Shown here piece after piece: positions 34,484-42,281 of a stretch of 64,000 bases of DNA (within the stretch, counting starts at the first letter, position 1; every line of letters starts with the position of its first letter). Both the position numbers and the translations under genes were made by a program. Source of the stretch: Clostridium kluyveri (GTDB lineage Bacteria; Bacillota; Clostridia; Clostridiales; Clostridiaceae); assembly GCF_001902295.1 (NCBI RefSeq), contig NZ_CP018335.1:744001-808000 (forward strand), in the 5' to 3' direction. Below the pieces are notes generated by a model that was not told the DNA's origin, did no database searches, and saw only the letters and a program-made list of their open reading frames with translations.

Positions 34484-34936
34484 TTGAAACTCATAGAACC
34501 AATTAGAATAATTAGAAAAATCAAATTAAAATATTTAGAATTATTTCTTTTAAGAGAAGGATATTATGGAAAAATAATTAGTTATATGCTATTTATTGAT
34601 TTTAACAGACCAAGTACACTAAGTGATTTTCCCTATCTTAAACAATTTGAAGATAAAAATGATTTTGGTAGAAGTAATTTCATTAAGGTTATATTTTTCG
34701 CAAATAGTATATTAAATGATGGAATGAAACAAGAAGTATTGAGTATTGCAGGTGGTTTTTTAGAAGATAAAGAAGATTGTGACTGGAATGCTGACTTTGA
34801 AGTAATTCCTAATAATAATTATGATATAGATGAAACTTTAAACTATGTAGATACTTTCGTTAAAGATAAATATGACTTAAGGATATGTCTAAAAAACATA
34901 CCTTATTCTAAGTTTAATAATTTATCCCAAGATTAA
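34484..34936 (+). CDS. Hypothetical protein, element cargo
   Basis: 150 residues from the TTG at 34,484 (AAAGGAG 1-4 nt before gives tight spacing; an alternative start was not evident). Soluble and acidic in the second half (FLEDKEDCDWNADFEVIPNNNYDIDE). A pattern like an immunity or regulatory protein but no motif that I can name. It lies between the membrane protein and murI. Confidence 0.45.
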   Translation: MKLIEPIRIIRKIKLKYLELFLLREGYYGKIISYMLFIDFNRPSTLSDFPYLKQFEDKNDFGRSNFIKVIFFANSILNDGMKQEVLSIAGGFLEDKEDCDWNADFEVIPNNNYDIDETLNYVDTFVKDKYDLRICLKNIPYSKFNNLSQD

Positions 34937-35052
34937 TAGTTTTACTGCACATTAATTATACTATTCGAAACAATAATCTACATATTATTAATGAAATAAG
35001 AGTTCACACATGTTAAAATGACATATAGATTTTAGTAATTGGAGGAATAAAA

Positions 35053-35835
35053 ATGCGAATAGGTTTTTTTGACTCTGGCATTGGAGGCATTACTGTATTA
35101 CATGATACATTAAAAATGTTACCTAATGAAGATTATATATATTATGCAGATACATTAAACGTTCCATATGGGCCAAAGCCCAAAGATAAAGTTAAAAAGT
35201 ATATTTTTAATGCTGTAGAGTTTATTATCCAACAGGGAGTTAAGGCAATAGTTATTGCTTGTAATACTGCTACAAGCGTAGCAATCAAAGAGTTAAGGGC
35301 TAAATACAGTATTCCAATCATTGGTATGGAGCCTGCCGTAAAACCCGCTATTGAAGAAAACAAAAATATAAATAAACGAGTTCTGGTAACTGCTACAGCA
35401 TTGACTGTGAAGGAAGAAAAACTGCAAAATCTTATCGCCAAATTAGATAACGAACATCTCGTCGACTTATTACCTCTTCCAGGATTAGTCCAATTTTCGG
35501 AAAGACTTGAGTTTAATGAAGAAATAGTAGTACCTTATCTTAAAGAACAGTTATTTAAATATGATTTAAGTAATTATGAAACTATTGTTTTAGGGTGTAC
35601 CCATTTTTCTTATTATAAGGACATGTTTAGAAAATTACTTCCATCACATGTAAATATAATCGATGGAAACATTGGTACTGCAAAGAATCTAAAAAGAATT
35701 TTGAAAGAAATGAATTCCTTAAATGAAGGTAATGGTAGTATTACTTTCTATAATTCAGGATTCAAAATTGAGGATAAAGCTGAATTAGATAAATATAACA
35801 GACTATTCAAAAGGCTGGATACCATCAATGAATAA
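35053..35835 (+). CDS. murI: Glutamate racemase
   Basis: 260 residues, full length, with TTGGAGGAATAAAA before the ATG. Interconverts L- and D-glutamate for peptidoglycan. Motifs: FFDSGIGGITVL (7-16), YADTLNVPYGPK, the first catalytic Cys70 in IACNTATS, the second Cys182 in LGCTHF. Cofactor-independent two-base mechanism. It lies within the integrative element, so it is probably a second, mobile copy next to a chromosomal murI; the sequence is clostridial in style. Intact and likely functional. It could help cells under envelope stress, or compensate effects of other cargo. Confidence 0.93.
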   Translation: MRIGFFDSGIGGITVLHDTLKMLPNEDYIYYADTLNVPYGPKPKDKVKKYIFNAVEFIIQQGVKAIVIACNTATSVAIKELRAKYSIPIIGMEPAVKPAIEENKNINKRVLVTATALTVKEEKLQNLIAKLDNEHLVDLLPLPGLVQFSERLEFNEEIVVPYLKEQLFKYDLSNYETIVLGCTHFSYYKDMFRKLLPSHVNIIDGNIGTAKNLKRILKEMNSLNEGNGSITFYNSGFKIEDKAELDKYNRLFKRLDTINE

Positions 35836-35964
35836 AATTAATTTTGGAAATTCTAATATTAAGAAGCAATATTCTTAGAAGTATTAAAGAAATATTAGAT
35901 TATTGTATAACTGCTTTTAAATAATGGTAACCTACTAAAAAGAATTACTATTGAGGTGATAAGT

Positions 35965-36438
35965 TTGAGAAAATCACTTTTTGCTTTATTTTTAGTGTTA
36001 TTAATAACTTTTAATATTCCATTAAATATTAAGGCATCTTCATATAATTATGTTAAATTTGGATTAAAAGAACATTATATTACACCTGAAAATTCAAAAG
36101 AGAAATTATATAGGGATATGCTTATGACACTATTATTGCCTATTTTACAGAATACAGTTGATAATTACTATAAAGAATATTTATCAGTATCTCCTATGGT
36201 AGCACCTTATGATATTTCGGTATTAAGAATGGATAGACTAGGTGAGAATGGAACATTTGATTTCCGTTTAAAGTTAGAGCTCCATCCGTATGTTGGTCCA
36301 CACCTTGATGTAGGACTTGATTATATTACTATTAAAATAAATCCAGTAGATAAAGTTAAAATTGAAAAGTTTGAGCATATTAAGAATTATGAGTTACCAT
36401 CATACTATCAAAATATTATAAAGAAGAAATTACCATAA
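35965..36438 (+). CDS. Exported DUF3888 protein
   Basis: 157 residues from the TTG at 35,965 (GAGGTGAT upstream; a GTG three codons earlier overlaps the site). Signal peptide KSLFALFLVLLITFNIPLNIKA, then DUF3888: LYRDMLMTLLLPILQNTVDNYYKEYL, PYDISVLRMDRLGENGTFDFRLKLELHPYVGPHLDVGLDYITIKI, FEHIKNYELPSYYQNIIKK, stop. It ends exactly where the paralogue at 26,099 goes on to a DUF4362 domain. Function unknown; extracytoplasmic. Confidence 0.75.
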   Translation: MRKSLFALFLVLLITFNIPLNIKASSYNYVKFGLKEHYITPENSKEKLYRDMLMTLLLPILQNTVDNYYKEYLSVSPMVAPYDISVLRMDRLGENGTFDFRLKLELHPYVGPHLDVGLDYITIKINPVDKVKIEKFEHIKNYELPSYYQNIIKKKLP

Positions 36439-36606
36439 TATAAATAAAGTTATAATGTTCTTTAAATATGAAAAGTTCTCTTAAAAAATAATAGACTATC
36501 AGCATTATTTTTTAATATAGCCTAAACTTTAGATATATAAATAGTATAAGTCAGTAATACCAATGTTTCTAGAAAAATATAATATGTATAAACATAAAAA
36601 AATAAC

Positions 36607-36640
36607 AGTCACCCCCACAATGGAAGGTGACTTTTGTTCT
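36607..36640. terminator. Bidirectional terminator between DUF3888 gene and integrase
   Basis: AGTCACC pairs with GGTGACT around CCCACAATGGAA; T-run on the plus side (TTTTG) and ATTTTTTT on the minus side. Confidence 0.65.
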
Positions 36641-36677
36641 GCAATTGAAGCTGGCCATAAAAATTTTTGCTACATTT

Positions 36678-37655
36678 TTAAATATCTGAAAGAGTATCCT
36701 TGGCAATACATTTCTGTAAATCCTTCAAATTATTATGATAATATCCCATAGTAATCTCCAGTGAACTATGTCCAGCTATTGATTTTACATCTAGCGGATT
36801 ACTTCCATTTTTGATTAAGTTAGTTATCGCTGTATGTCGTAGCTTATGAGCAGAAGAACTCTTGTCTAATCCTGCCTTTTTACCATAATCTATTAACTGA
36901 CCTTTTATGTGTGATAGATTGACCTTGTCATGAGATACGCTGGATAAAAATACATACTCACTGCCGACATCATTGCTAATCTCTATAAGCTTCTTTAAAT
37001 ATACTATTAACTTGCTATTTAATGGCACTACTCTCTGTGTCCTATTCTTGGCAGTTTCAGCATTTATAACAATGTACTTTTCTTTTAGATTTATGTCCTT
37101 AACTCTGATGTTTATTGTTTCGTTTATTCTTGTACCCACGGACAACATTAAAAGTACCAGTGTGTAATCTCTTAATCCCGCGTAGGATTTCATATTTATT
37201 ACTTTCAATAGCTTCTTTATATCTGAATTGGTTAAGGGTTGCTTTTCATTCTTTACTTCTCTTACCTTTTTAACTCGTTCATTAATACGCTCTTTAACAT
37301 ATCCTTCCTGTTCCAAGAACTGCAAATACACCTTCAAATACCTAATGCGAATATTAACAGTATTTGGACTTACCTTCTCTAACATGTAGGAAATGTAGCC
37401 TCTAATCAAAGTTATGTCATATCGAATTTGCTTATCCGAATAGACTTCATTTATGTAATTGTTCAGATACAGGAAACTTCTGTCATAATCGTACATACTG
37501 CGTGGTGAAAGGTTTTGAGAGCGTTTGTAGATAAGAAATTCATTCTGTTTATTCATGAAATCTTGAATTGTAAAATAGATTGTTCTTAATTCTTTTACTT
37601 CTGCTTCAACCCCTATCGGAGTTACTTTTTCTGTCAATTGTAGTCTTTTGGCCAT
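36678..37655 (-). CDS. Tyrosine recombinase / integrase of the ssrA element
   Basis: 325 residues from the ATG at 37,655 (AGAGGTG upstream). N-terminal SAM-like core-binding domain (FLIYKRSQNLSPRSMYDYDRSFLYLNNYI, about 45-130). Catalytic domain (about 140-310) with R in LSVGTRINETINI, K in ETAKNRTQRVVPL, HxxR in HKLRHTAI, H in AGHSSLEITMGYY and the nucleophile Tyr. XerC/D-like size without a long N-terminal arm-binding domain, though residues 1-40 may serve for it. It lies 116 bp from the attachment site in ssrA, reading away from it, as usual for an integrase of its own element. Intact. Confidence 0.92.
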   Translation of the reverse strand: MAKRLQLTEKVTPIGVEAEVKELRTIYFTIQDFMNKQNEFLIYKRSQNLSPRSMYDYDRSFLYLNNYINEVYSDKQIRYDITLIRGYISYMLEKVSPNTVNIRIRYLKVYLQFLEQEGYVKERINERVKKVREVKNEKQPLTNSDIKKLLKVINMKSYAGLRDYTLVLLMLSVGTRINETINIRVKDINLKEKYIVINAETAKNRTQRVVPLNSKLIVYLKKLIEISNDVGSEYVFLSSVSHDKVNLSHIKGQLIDYGKKAGLDKSSSAHKLRHTAITNLIKNGSNPLDVKSIAGHSSLEITMGYYHNNLKDLQKCIAKDTLSDI

Positions 37656-37685
37656 TTTCAACACCTCTAAAATTTATTACAGTAC

Positions 37686-37722
37686 TATCGGACACTGAAA
37701 AATTTAATCCTTATCGGACTGT
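37686..37722 (+). other. Putative integrase arm sites, right end
   Basis: Two copies, TATCGGACACT (37,686-37,696) and CCTTATCGGACTGT (37,709-37,722), lie between the integrase and attR and match the site near attL. Confidence 0.45.
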
Positions 37723-37770
37723 AATATAAATCTGTAGAGTTGCTGTAACATGTTGAAAATACTGTATGTA

Positions 37771-37807
37771 TGGTGGAGGCGAGGGGAGTCGAACCCCTGT
37801 CCGAAAG
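37771..37807 (-). other. Attachment site (attR) within the 3' end of ssrA
   Basis: Identical 37 bp to 24,659-24,695. Restores the 3' end of the tmRNA, so the element's integration leaves ssrA functional. Confidence 0.85.
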
Positions 37808-38128
37808 CAGAAACATTTGAGCATCTCCGAGTGCAGTCCTTATTTTAGAATTCCCTCTCTTAGACGCCTAAGGACAGGCTTCTAAGTTCAGTAGCTTCAT
37901 AAATTCCGTTTCCAGGTCAAAGCTTTCCTGGACTCGTTTCCCCACTGTCGACGCCAGACCCTAAGTCGTGGGAATCTTAGGCTGACGAGCTGCTATATTA
38001 GGCAGCTAATGCTAAATTATCGTTTTCGTTTATATTTAAACCCCATAGTTTTTTAACGCGGGCCCACAGGATTCCCTCGACTCGCTTCTCAAACACATCT
38101 TACCCCCGTCGAAACCAATTACGCCCCC
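37771..38128 (-). ncRNA. ssrA: tmRNA (transfer-messenger RNA)
   Basis: 358 nt with an alanine tRNA-like end: 5' GGGGGCGTAATTGGTTTCGA with the conserved GGTTTCGACGGGGGT, and 3' T-arm GGGTTCGACTCCCC then CGCCTCCACCA with encoded CCA. The internal tag frame ends GAAAACGATAATTTAGCATT..GCTGCCTAA, encoding ..NENDNLALAA, a clostridial-type degradation tag. Pseudoknots are expected in the remaining GC-rich stretches. It rescues stalled ribosomes with SmpB. It is the integration target of the 13 kb element. Confidence 0.96.
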
Positions 38129-38596
38129 AAGTTGATAATTTAATACTACATATAGCAGTAAGCCAATGTAGTATTAAATTATATCATTTAAGTTGTTCTA
38201 AGTCAACTTGTTTAAATATGAAAATTTCTAATATCAAGTAATTCAGAGGTTCAATCGGAGTTTCTATATGAGGAATACTTCTTCTCCATCTGAACTTTAG
38301 AAAAACTTATCCAAACGTGTAACAATGTTTACTTCCTTTTGAAAAAGATAGGAGTATTAGCAATGTTAGCGTTTGGATAAATGGATATTCAAGCATATTT
38401 TAAAAAATCACTTTCATTATACTTATATAAAGTGTAATTTGATTATCTTAAAGTAGATAATAAGTGAAATATGTGCGGCTAAATGCAGTATCAATATTAC
38501 ACTATAACCGTAAAATTATCAATAGTATACAAAAGTATATTAAGTTATATTTATGGTAAATACATTAATTCTTAAACCAATTTCATCTATTATACA
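38129..38596. other. Region upstream of ssrA
   Basis: No gene. Contains hairpin-element copy C (38,231-38,313) on the minus strand and AT-rich sequence that must hold the ssrA promoter. A short plus frame at 38,553 is antisense to the transporter's end. Confidence 0.45.
38231..38313 (-). repeat. Dispersed hairpin element, copy C (before ssrA)
   Basis: On the minus strand: TGGATAAGTTTTTCTAAAG, TTCAGATGGAG, GTATTCCTCAT, CTCCGATTGAACC and TTACTTGATA in the same order as the copies at 50,091 and 51,640. GTTCAGATGGAG pairs with CTCCGATTGAAC. Confidence 0.65.
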
Positions 38597-39985
38597 TTAT
38601 ATCAAAAATGCTGCAAATAAAGTAGTTACAAGTAAACCGATTATCACAGGTTTTAGATTTCTTCTAGCTAATTCAAATGCATCTACTTTGCATATGGCAG
38701 CGACAGGTATTACTGCCCAAGGAATTATAGTTCCTCCACCAACCCATATACCTGCTATTTGACCTAGGGCTGTTAACGTAGCTATTCCTCCGCCTATTGC
38801 AGTAGAAAATAATTTGGCTACGGATCCTACCAGGGATATTCCTGAAAAGCCAGAGCCGTCCAATCCCGTTATGGCACCTACAGCAGTTAAAGTTCCAGAA
38901 GCCAACAGTGGATTTAAAGGCACTATATTTGAAAGAGCCATTCCAAGGTCGTTAACTATTCCGTGAGAAGATTGAGGTAACACTTTACCGAATATTTCAA
39001 TAAAGGCTGAATCACCCAGATAAAAGAATGCTGCTATAGGAATAACCACACCAAATACTTTAAAACCAAATTGAAGCCCTTCTACAATATGAGCTGTAAT
39101 ATTTTCTAAAGATTTTTTGCCATAGGCTATAATTGAAATGAAGCTTAGAATAAACAGAGAAGTTCCTCCAATTAGAGCAGTAGCATCTCCACCTTGGAGT
39201 TTATACATATACATTATTATTATATCTCCTAAAAATATAGCTATAATTAATATAGTTAATATTTTTCTAAATATATTGGAGGATATAACATTTTTTTCTT
39301 CATATGTTTCTTCTTCTTTATTAAAGCTGGTATTCAATTTATTATTTTTTATGTCTTTTCTCAGCATATAAAAAGCTGTTACTGTAGTCACTATTCCCAT
39401 TACTATAGTTAATGGAATACTTGCAGACATTACACTGGAGACTCCTATTCCTGCTGCATCTGCTGTAAGTTTAGGTGCTCCTTGTATTATAAAATCACTG
39501 GACAGGGCAATACCGTGACCGAATAAGTTCATAGCTACTGCAGCTCCTATAGGAGGAAGGCCCACTTTTTTTGCTATGGGTAAAAATAACGCACCTATGA
39601 GAGCTACTGCAGGAGAAGGCCAGAAAAACCAGGATAATGTCATCATAACTATACCTATGATCCAATAGCACATCCAGTAGGATTTAATTATTTTCTTAAA
39701 AGGTGATACTAATTCTTTATTTATTCCTACTACAACTAGCACATTGCTCATGGCAGTTATTATGGAAATAATAAAGATGGTAGGCATAAGTTCTTTAGTG
39801 GCATAAATGAGACTATTGAAAATTTGTATAATGGATATATATATAGAATGGGTTGAGAATATTCCAAGGGTAAAAATGCCAACTATACATATGAGAGATA
39901 TATCCCTTTTTAGAATCATAGCTAGGATTATCACTAAGATAAAAATAAGGTATATATAGTGCAGATTGGTTAATACGACATTCAT
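38597..39985 (-). CDS. Polytopic membrane transporter of the ion-transporter type
   Basis: 462 residues from the ATG at 39,985 (GGAGG 6 nt upstream). About 12 hydrophobic helices, in two similar halves with a charged loop around residue 225-245 (KNNKLNTSFNKEEETYEEKN). Helix-hairpin-like stretches WFFWPSPAVALIGALFLPIAKKVGLPPIGAAVAMNLFGHGIALSSDFIIQGAP and a matching second-half GGGIATLTALGQIAGIWVGGGTIIPWAVIP resemble the re-entrant loops of the ion transporter superfamily (DcuC/CitM/GntP-like). Substrate unknown, perhaps an organic anion. Its ribosome site is buried in an inverted repeat (39,992-40,031). Intact. Confidence 0.6.
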   Translation of the reverse strand: MNVVLTNLHYIYLIFILVIILAMILKRDISLICIVGIFTLGIFSTHSIYISIIQIFNSLIYATKELMPTIFIISIITAMSNVLVVVGINKELVSPFKKIIKSYWMCYWIIGIVMMTLSWFFWPSPAVALIGALFLPIAKKVGLPPIGAAVAMNLFGHGIALSSDFIIQGAPKLTADAAGIGVSSVMSASIPLTIVMGIVTTVTAFYMLRKDIKNNKLNTSFNKEEETYEEKNVISSNIFRKILTILIIAIFLGDIIIMYMYKLQGGDATALIGGTSLFILSFISIIAYGKKSLENITAHIVEGLQFGFKVFGVVIPIAAFFYLGDSAFIEIFGKVLPQSSHGIVNDLGMALSNIVPLNPLLASGTLTAVGAITGLDGSGFSGISLVGSVAKLFSTAIGGGIATLTALGQIAGIWVGGGTIIPWAVIPVAAICKVDAFELARRNLKPVIIGLLVTTLFAAFLI

Positions 39986-39991
39986 ATCCAT

Positions 39992-40031
39992 CCTCCGCAT
40001 AAAATAAATATATTAATAATTTATGCGGAGG
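39992..40031 (-). promoter_or_regulatory. 12-bp inverted repeat covering the transporter's Shine-Dalgarno
   Basis: CCTCCGCATAAA (39,992-40,003) and TTTATGCGGAGG (40,020-40,031) are perfect inverted repeats with a 16-nt spacer. In the minus-strand mRNA the 3' arm contains the GGAGG of the transporter, so the ribosome site is paired in the folded leader. It could also be a protein operator. Confidence 0.55.
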
Positions 40032-40076
40032 AAAATTCCATGGTGATTAAAAAAATAAGTGTTTATCTAAAATATT

Positions 40077-40199
40077 TTACCTTGTTGATTGCTTTTTTGA
40101 ATTTTTATTATGGTTTTGTGCTTCTTCTGTAATAGGTGTCTGTCCTTTACTTTTCATTTTCCTGGCTTTTTTATTGTCAGGTTGACTATCTTTTGGCAT
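40077..40199 (-). CDS. 40-residue basic small protein
   Basis: AGGAGGT 8 nt before the ATG. Very hydrophilic and basic: MPKDSQPDNKKARKMKSKGQ, then TPITEEAQNHNKNSKKQSTR. No membrane helix. Composition recalls small spore-core proteins of clostridia, but no named family fits. Follows another small gene by 18 nt, so they form a pair. Confidence 0.55.
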   Translation of the reverse strand: MPKDSQPDNKKARKMKSKGQTPITEEAQNHNKNSKKQSTR

Positions 40200-40217
40200 T
40201 ATTTCAAACCTCCTAAA

Positions 40218-40364
40218 TTAATATGCTTTCTTATTTCCGGTTTTAGCTTTTCCTTGAATTTCCGGAACAGGTTCTAAAGTGTTTTTTTTAATGTGAGTCT
40301 TTTTGTTGCTTTCAGTTCCATGCGGGTCTTTCGGATCAGGTCTTCTGGTACCTGCTTTAGCCAT
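40218..40364 (-). CDS. 48-residue basic small protein
   Basis: GGAGGGTG before the ATG. MAKAGTRRPDPKDPHGTESN, then KKTHIKKNTLEPVPEIQGKA and KTGNKKAY. The RRPDPKDPHGTESNKK segment looks conserved-protein-like. Together with the 40-residue gene downstream it forms a two-gene unit reading towards the transporter. Possibly spore-associated; not verified. Confidence 0.55.
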   Translation of the reverse strand: MAKAGTRRPDPKDPHGTESNKKTHIKKNTLEPVPEIQGKAKTGNKKAY

Positions 40365-40520
40365 AGGGACACCCTCCTTAAAATTCATTCAAAATATAAT
40401 TTATAATTTTATATTTCTTTCAGTAATATTATTTGTGAAAAATTGAAAAGATATATATGAATTATTAAAAAGACATACTGTTAAATTTAACTATCAATTT
40501 TTAAGAGAGGTGATATATTT

Positions 40521-41459
40521 ATGAAGAAAAAATTTAGCATATTTATGTTGATTATATTTGCAGTATCATTTATGGCAATGTCTGTAGTATATTCTAGAGG
40601 TATTTTTAGTTCACAAAATGAAGATGAGCAGCTTAGAATAGATTCTAAAAGAGAAGATGAGATGCCAAAAAGATTTAGAAAGACCACAGATACTATTAAA
40701 GAGGATGACGATCTTCCTAATTTAACTGGGTTTTCTTCATTAAATGAGTCAGGGAGTGCACAGTTTACTACAAAAAATATAGGACTCATGAAAAAAGCTA
40801 TAGGTAATATGCCTATATTTATAATAGATTTGAGAGAAGAATCCCATGGATTTATCAATCATTTCGCAGTGAGCTGGCTAGGAGAAGATGGGAAAAATAA
40901 AGGAAATAAAGGATTGACAAAGGAAGAAGTATTGAAGAATGAAGCTAAGAGATTGAATAGCATTAAATTAAAGGAACCAATTACCATAAAAAATAAAGAA
41001 ATTATACCCACTAAAGTACAAAGTGAAAAAGAGTTAGTAGAAAAGAATAAGATGTTTTATGTAAGAATACCTGTTACTGACAATGAAAGACCTGGTGATG
41101 AAATGGTAGACTATTTCATAAAATTAGTAAAAAAGCTCCCTAAAGATGGCTGGGTGCACTTTCATTGTAAAGCTGGTATTGGAAGAACCACTACTTTTAT
41201 GGTGATGTATGATATCATGAAAAATGGTAAACAGGTAAGTTTAGAGGATATAATGGAAAGGCAGGTCTTAATTGGAGGAAAAAATCTTCTTAAGCCTTCT
41301 TATAAACCGGGAAGTTATTCTTCAGAAAGATCTGAATTTATAAAAGATTTTTATGAATATGTAAAAGAAAACAAGGATGGATTTAATACCAACTGGTCTC
41401 AATGGGTAAAAGATAAAAGAGAGGTAGGCGTATTGGATTGGAATATAAAAATAGCATAA
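40521..41459 (+). CDS. Secreted PTP-like inositol-polyphosphate phosphatase (phytase-type)
   Basis: 312 residues with AGAGAGGTGAT before the ATG. Signal peptide 1-27 (FSIFMLIIFAVSFMAMSVVYS). The cysteine phosphatase loop is HCKAGIGRTTT with nucleophile Cys216 and Arg222; the general-acid loop is PVTDNERP with Asp187; IIDLREESHGFIN is the family's N-terminal strand. This order fits PTP-like phytases (PF14566) such as that of Selenomonas ruminantium. Acts outside the cell or at the surface; substrate could be phytate or phosphoinositides/phosphoproteins. Its 3' end overlaps the start of a deacetylase gene by 22 nt. Intact. Confidence 0.85.
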   Translation: MKKKFSIFMLIIFAVSFMAMSVVYSRGIFSSQNEDEQLRIDSKREDEMPKRFRKTTDTIKEDDDLPNLTGFSSLNESGSAQFTTKNIGLMKKAIGNMPIFIIDLREESHGFINHFAVSWLGEDGKNKGNKGLTKEEVLKNEAKRLNSIKLKEPITIKNKEIIPTKVQSEKELVEKNKMFYVRIPVTDNERPGDEMVDYFIKLVKKLPKDGWVHFHCKAGIGRTTTFMVMYDIMKNGKQVSLEDIMERQVLIGGKNLLKPSYKPGSYSSERSEFIKDFYEYVKENKDGFNTNWSQWVKDKREVGVLDWNIKIA

Positions 41460-42226
41460 TAATAAATAGTATAGTATTTATTATTATGGTTTTTGCAGCG
41501 GTGAATTTAAATGTAACTATAGTTATGGCAGAGAGTACAAAACAAAATACAGAAAAATCCATAAGTGCCGATGAAAAAAAGATTATTTATCTAACTTTTG
41601 ATGATGGTCCCAGTAATATAACCAATAATATCTTGAATATATTGAGAGAAAAAAATGTAAAAGCTACATTTTTCGTTATAGGAAATCAAATACCAGATAA
41701 TGAGAATATAATAAGGAGAATCGCAAGTGAGGGACATAGTATAGGGCTTCATACCTATACTCATAAATATGGTAATATTTATAAGAGTAGTGATAATTTC
41801 ATTAAGGAGATGAATATTACAGGCGATATGGTTAAAAAGATTACAGGATTGGAAAGTCATATAATAAGGTTTCCAGGCGGCAGCAGAAAACATTTAAATA
41901 ATAAACTTTTACAGAAATTACATGAAAATAAATTTAAAATATATGACTGGAACATACAAGCTTCCGATGGAATTAATGCTAAAACATCTCCTTATAAAAT
42001 ATTTAAAGAAACTACTACTAATCCAGAAAACCTTAATTCAATTATACTTTTAATGCACTGTGATTATATGCATAAAAATACTTGCATTGCTCTTCCTAAA
42101 GTAATAGATTATTATAAAAATCAGGGATATGAATTTAAAATTATAACAGAGGATACTGAAGAGCTATATTTTCCTATATCTACTAAAAGAACTTCGGGAT
42201 TCTTTAAAAAAATACTTACAAATTAA
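41438..42226 (+). CDS. Secreted polysaccharide deacetylase
   Basis: 262 residues from the TTG at 41,438, GAGGTAGG 9 nt upstream and within the last codons of the phosphatase gene, so translation is coupled. Signal peptide 1-35 (SIIINSIVFIIMVFAAVNLNVTIVMA). NodB motifs: YLTFDDGPSNIT, GLHTYTHK, IRFPGGSRKHLN, YDWNIQASDG and ILLMHCDYMHKNTC. Tail of about 30 residues after KVIDYYKN (YEFKIITEDTEELYFP) that the paralogue at 16,544 lacks. Deacetylates envelope or exopolysaccharide amino sugars. Terminator follows. Intact. Confidence 0.85.
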   Translation: MEYKNSIIINSIVFIIMVFAAVNLNVTIVMAESTKQNTEKSISADEKKIIYLTFDDGPSNITNNILNILREKNVKATFFVIGNQIPDNENIIRRIASEGHSIGLHTYTHKYGNIYKSSDNFIKEMNITGDMVKKITGLESHIIRFPGGSRKHLNNKLLQKLHENKFKIYDWNIQASDGINAKTSPYKIFKETTTNPENLNSIILLMHCDYMHKNTCIALPKVIDYYKNQGYEFKIITEDTEELYFPISTKRTSGFFKKILTN

Positions 42227-42276
42227 AAGTTTAAGGCAAGATATTAAATTATAATATGTCTTGCCTTAAACTTTTA
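42224..42276. terminator. Bidirectional terminator between deacetylase and GxGYxYP genes
   Basis: AAAAGTTTAAGGCAAGA and TCTTGCCTTAAACTTTT form a perfect 17-bp stem across an AT-rich 18-nt loop. Confidence 0.9.
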
Positions 42277-42281
42277 TATTA

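Larger units (their letters stand above)
24659..37807. mobile_element. ~13 kb integrative element in the ssrA 3' end
   Basis: Bounded by the 37-bp att duplication, with a tyrosine integrase (36,678-37,655) next to the intact ssrA. Sequence matches near both ends (CCTTATCGGA[G/C]TGT) look like integrase arm sites. It contains no capsid, terminase or conjugation genes that I can recognise, so it is neither a whole prophage nor an ICE; it may be a phage satellite or an integrating plasmid-like element. Cargo includes a helicase-like protein, a DnaA-N-like protein, murI, a SpoIIP-like protein and DUF3888 proteins. Confidence 0.75.
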
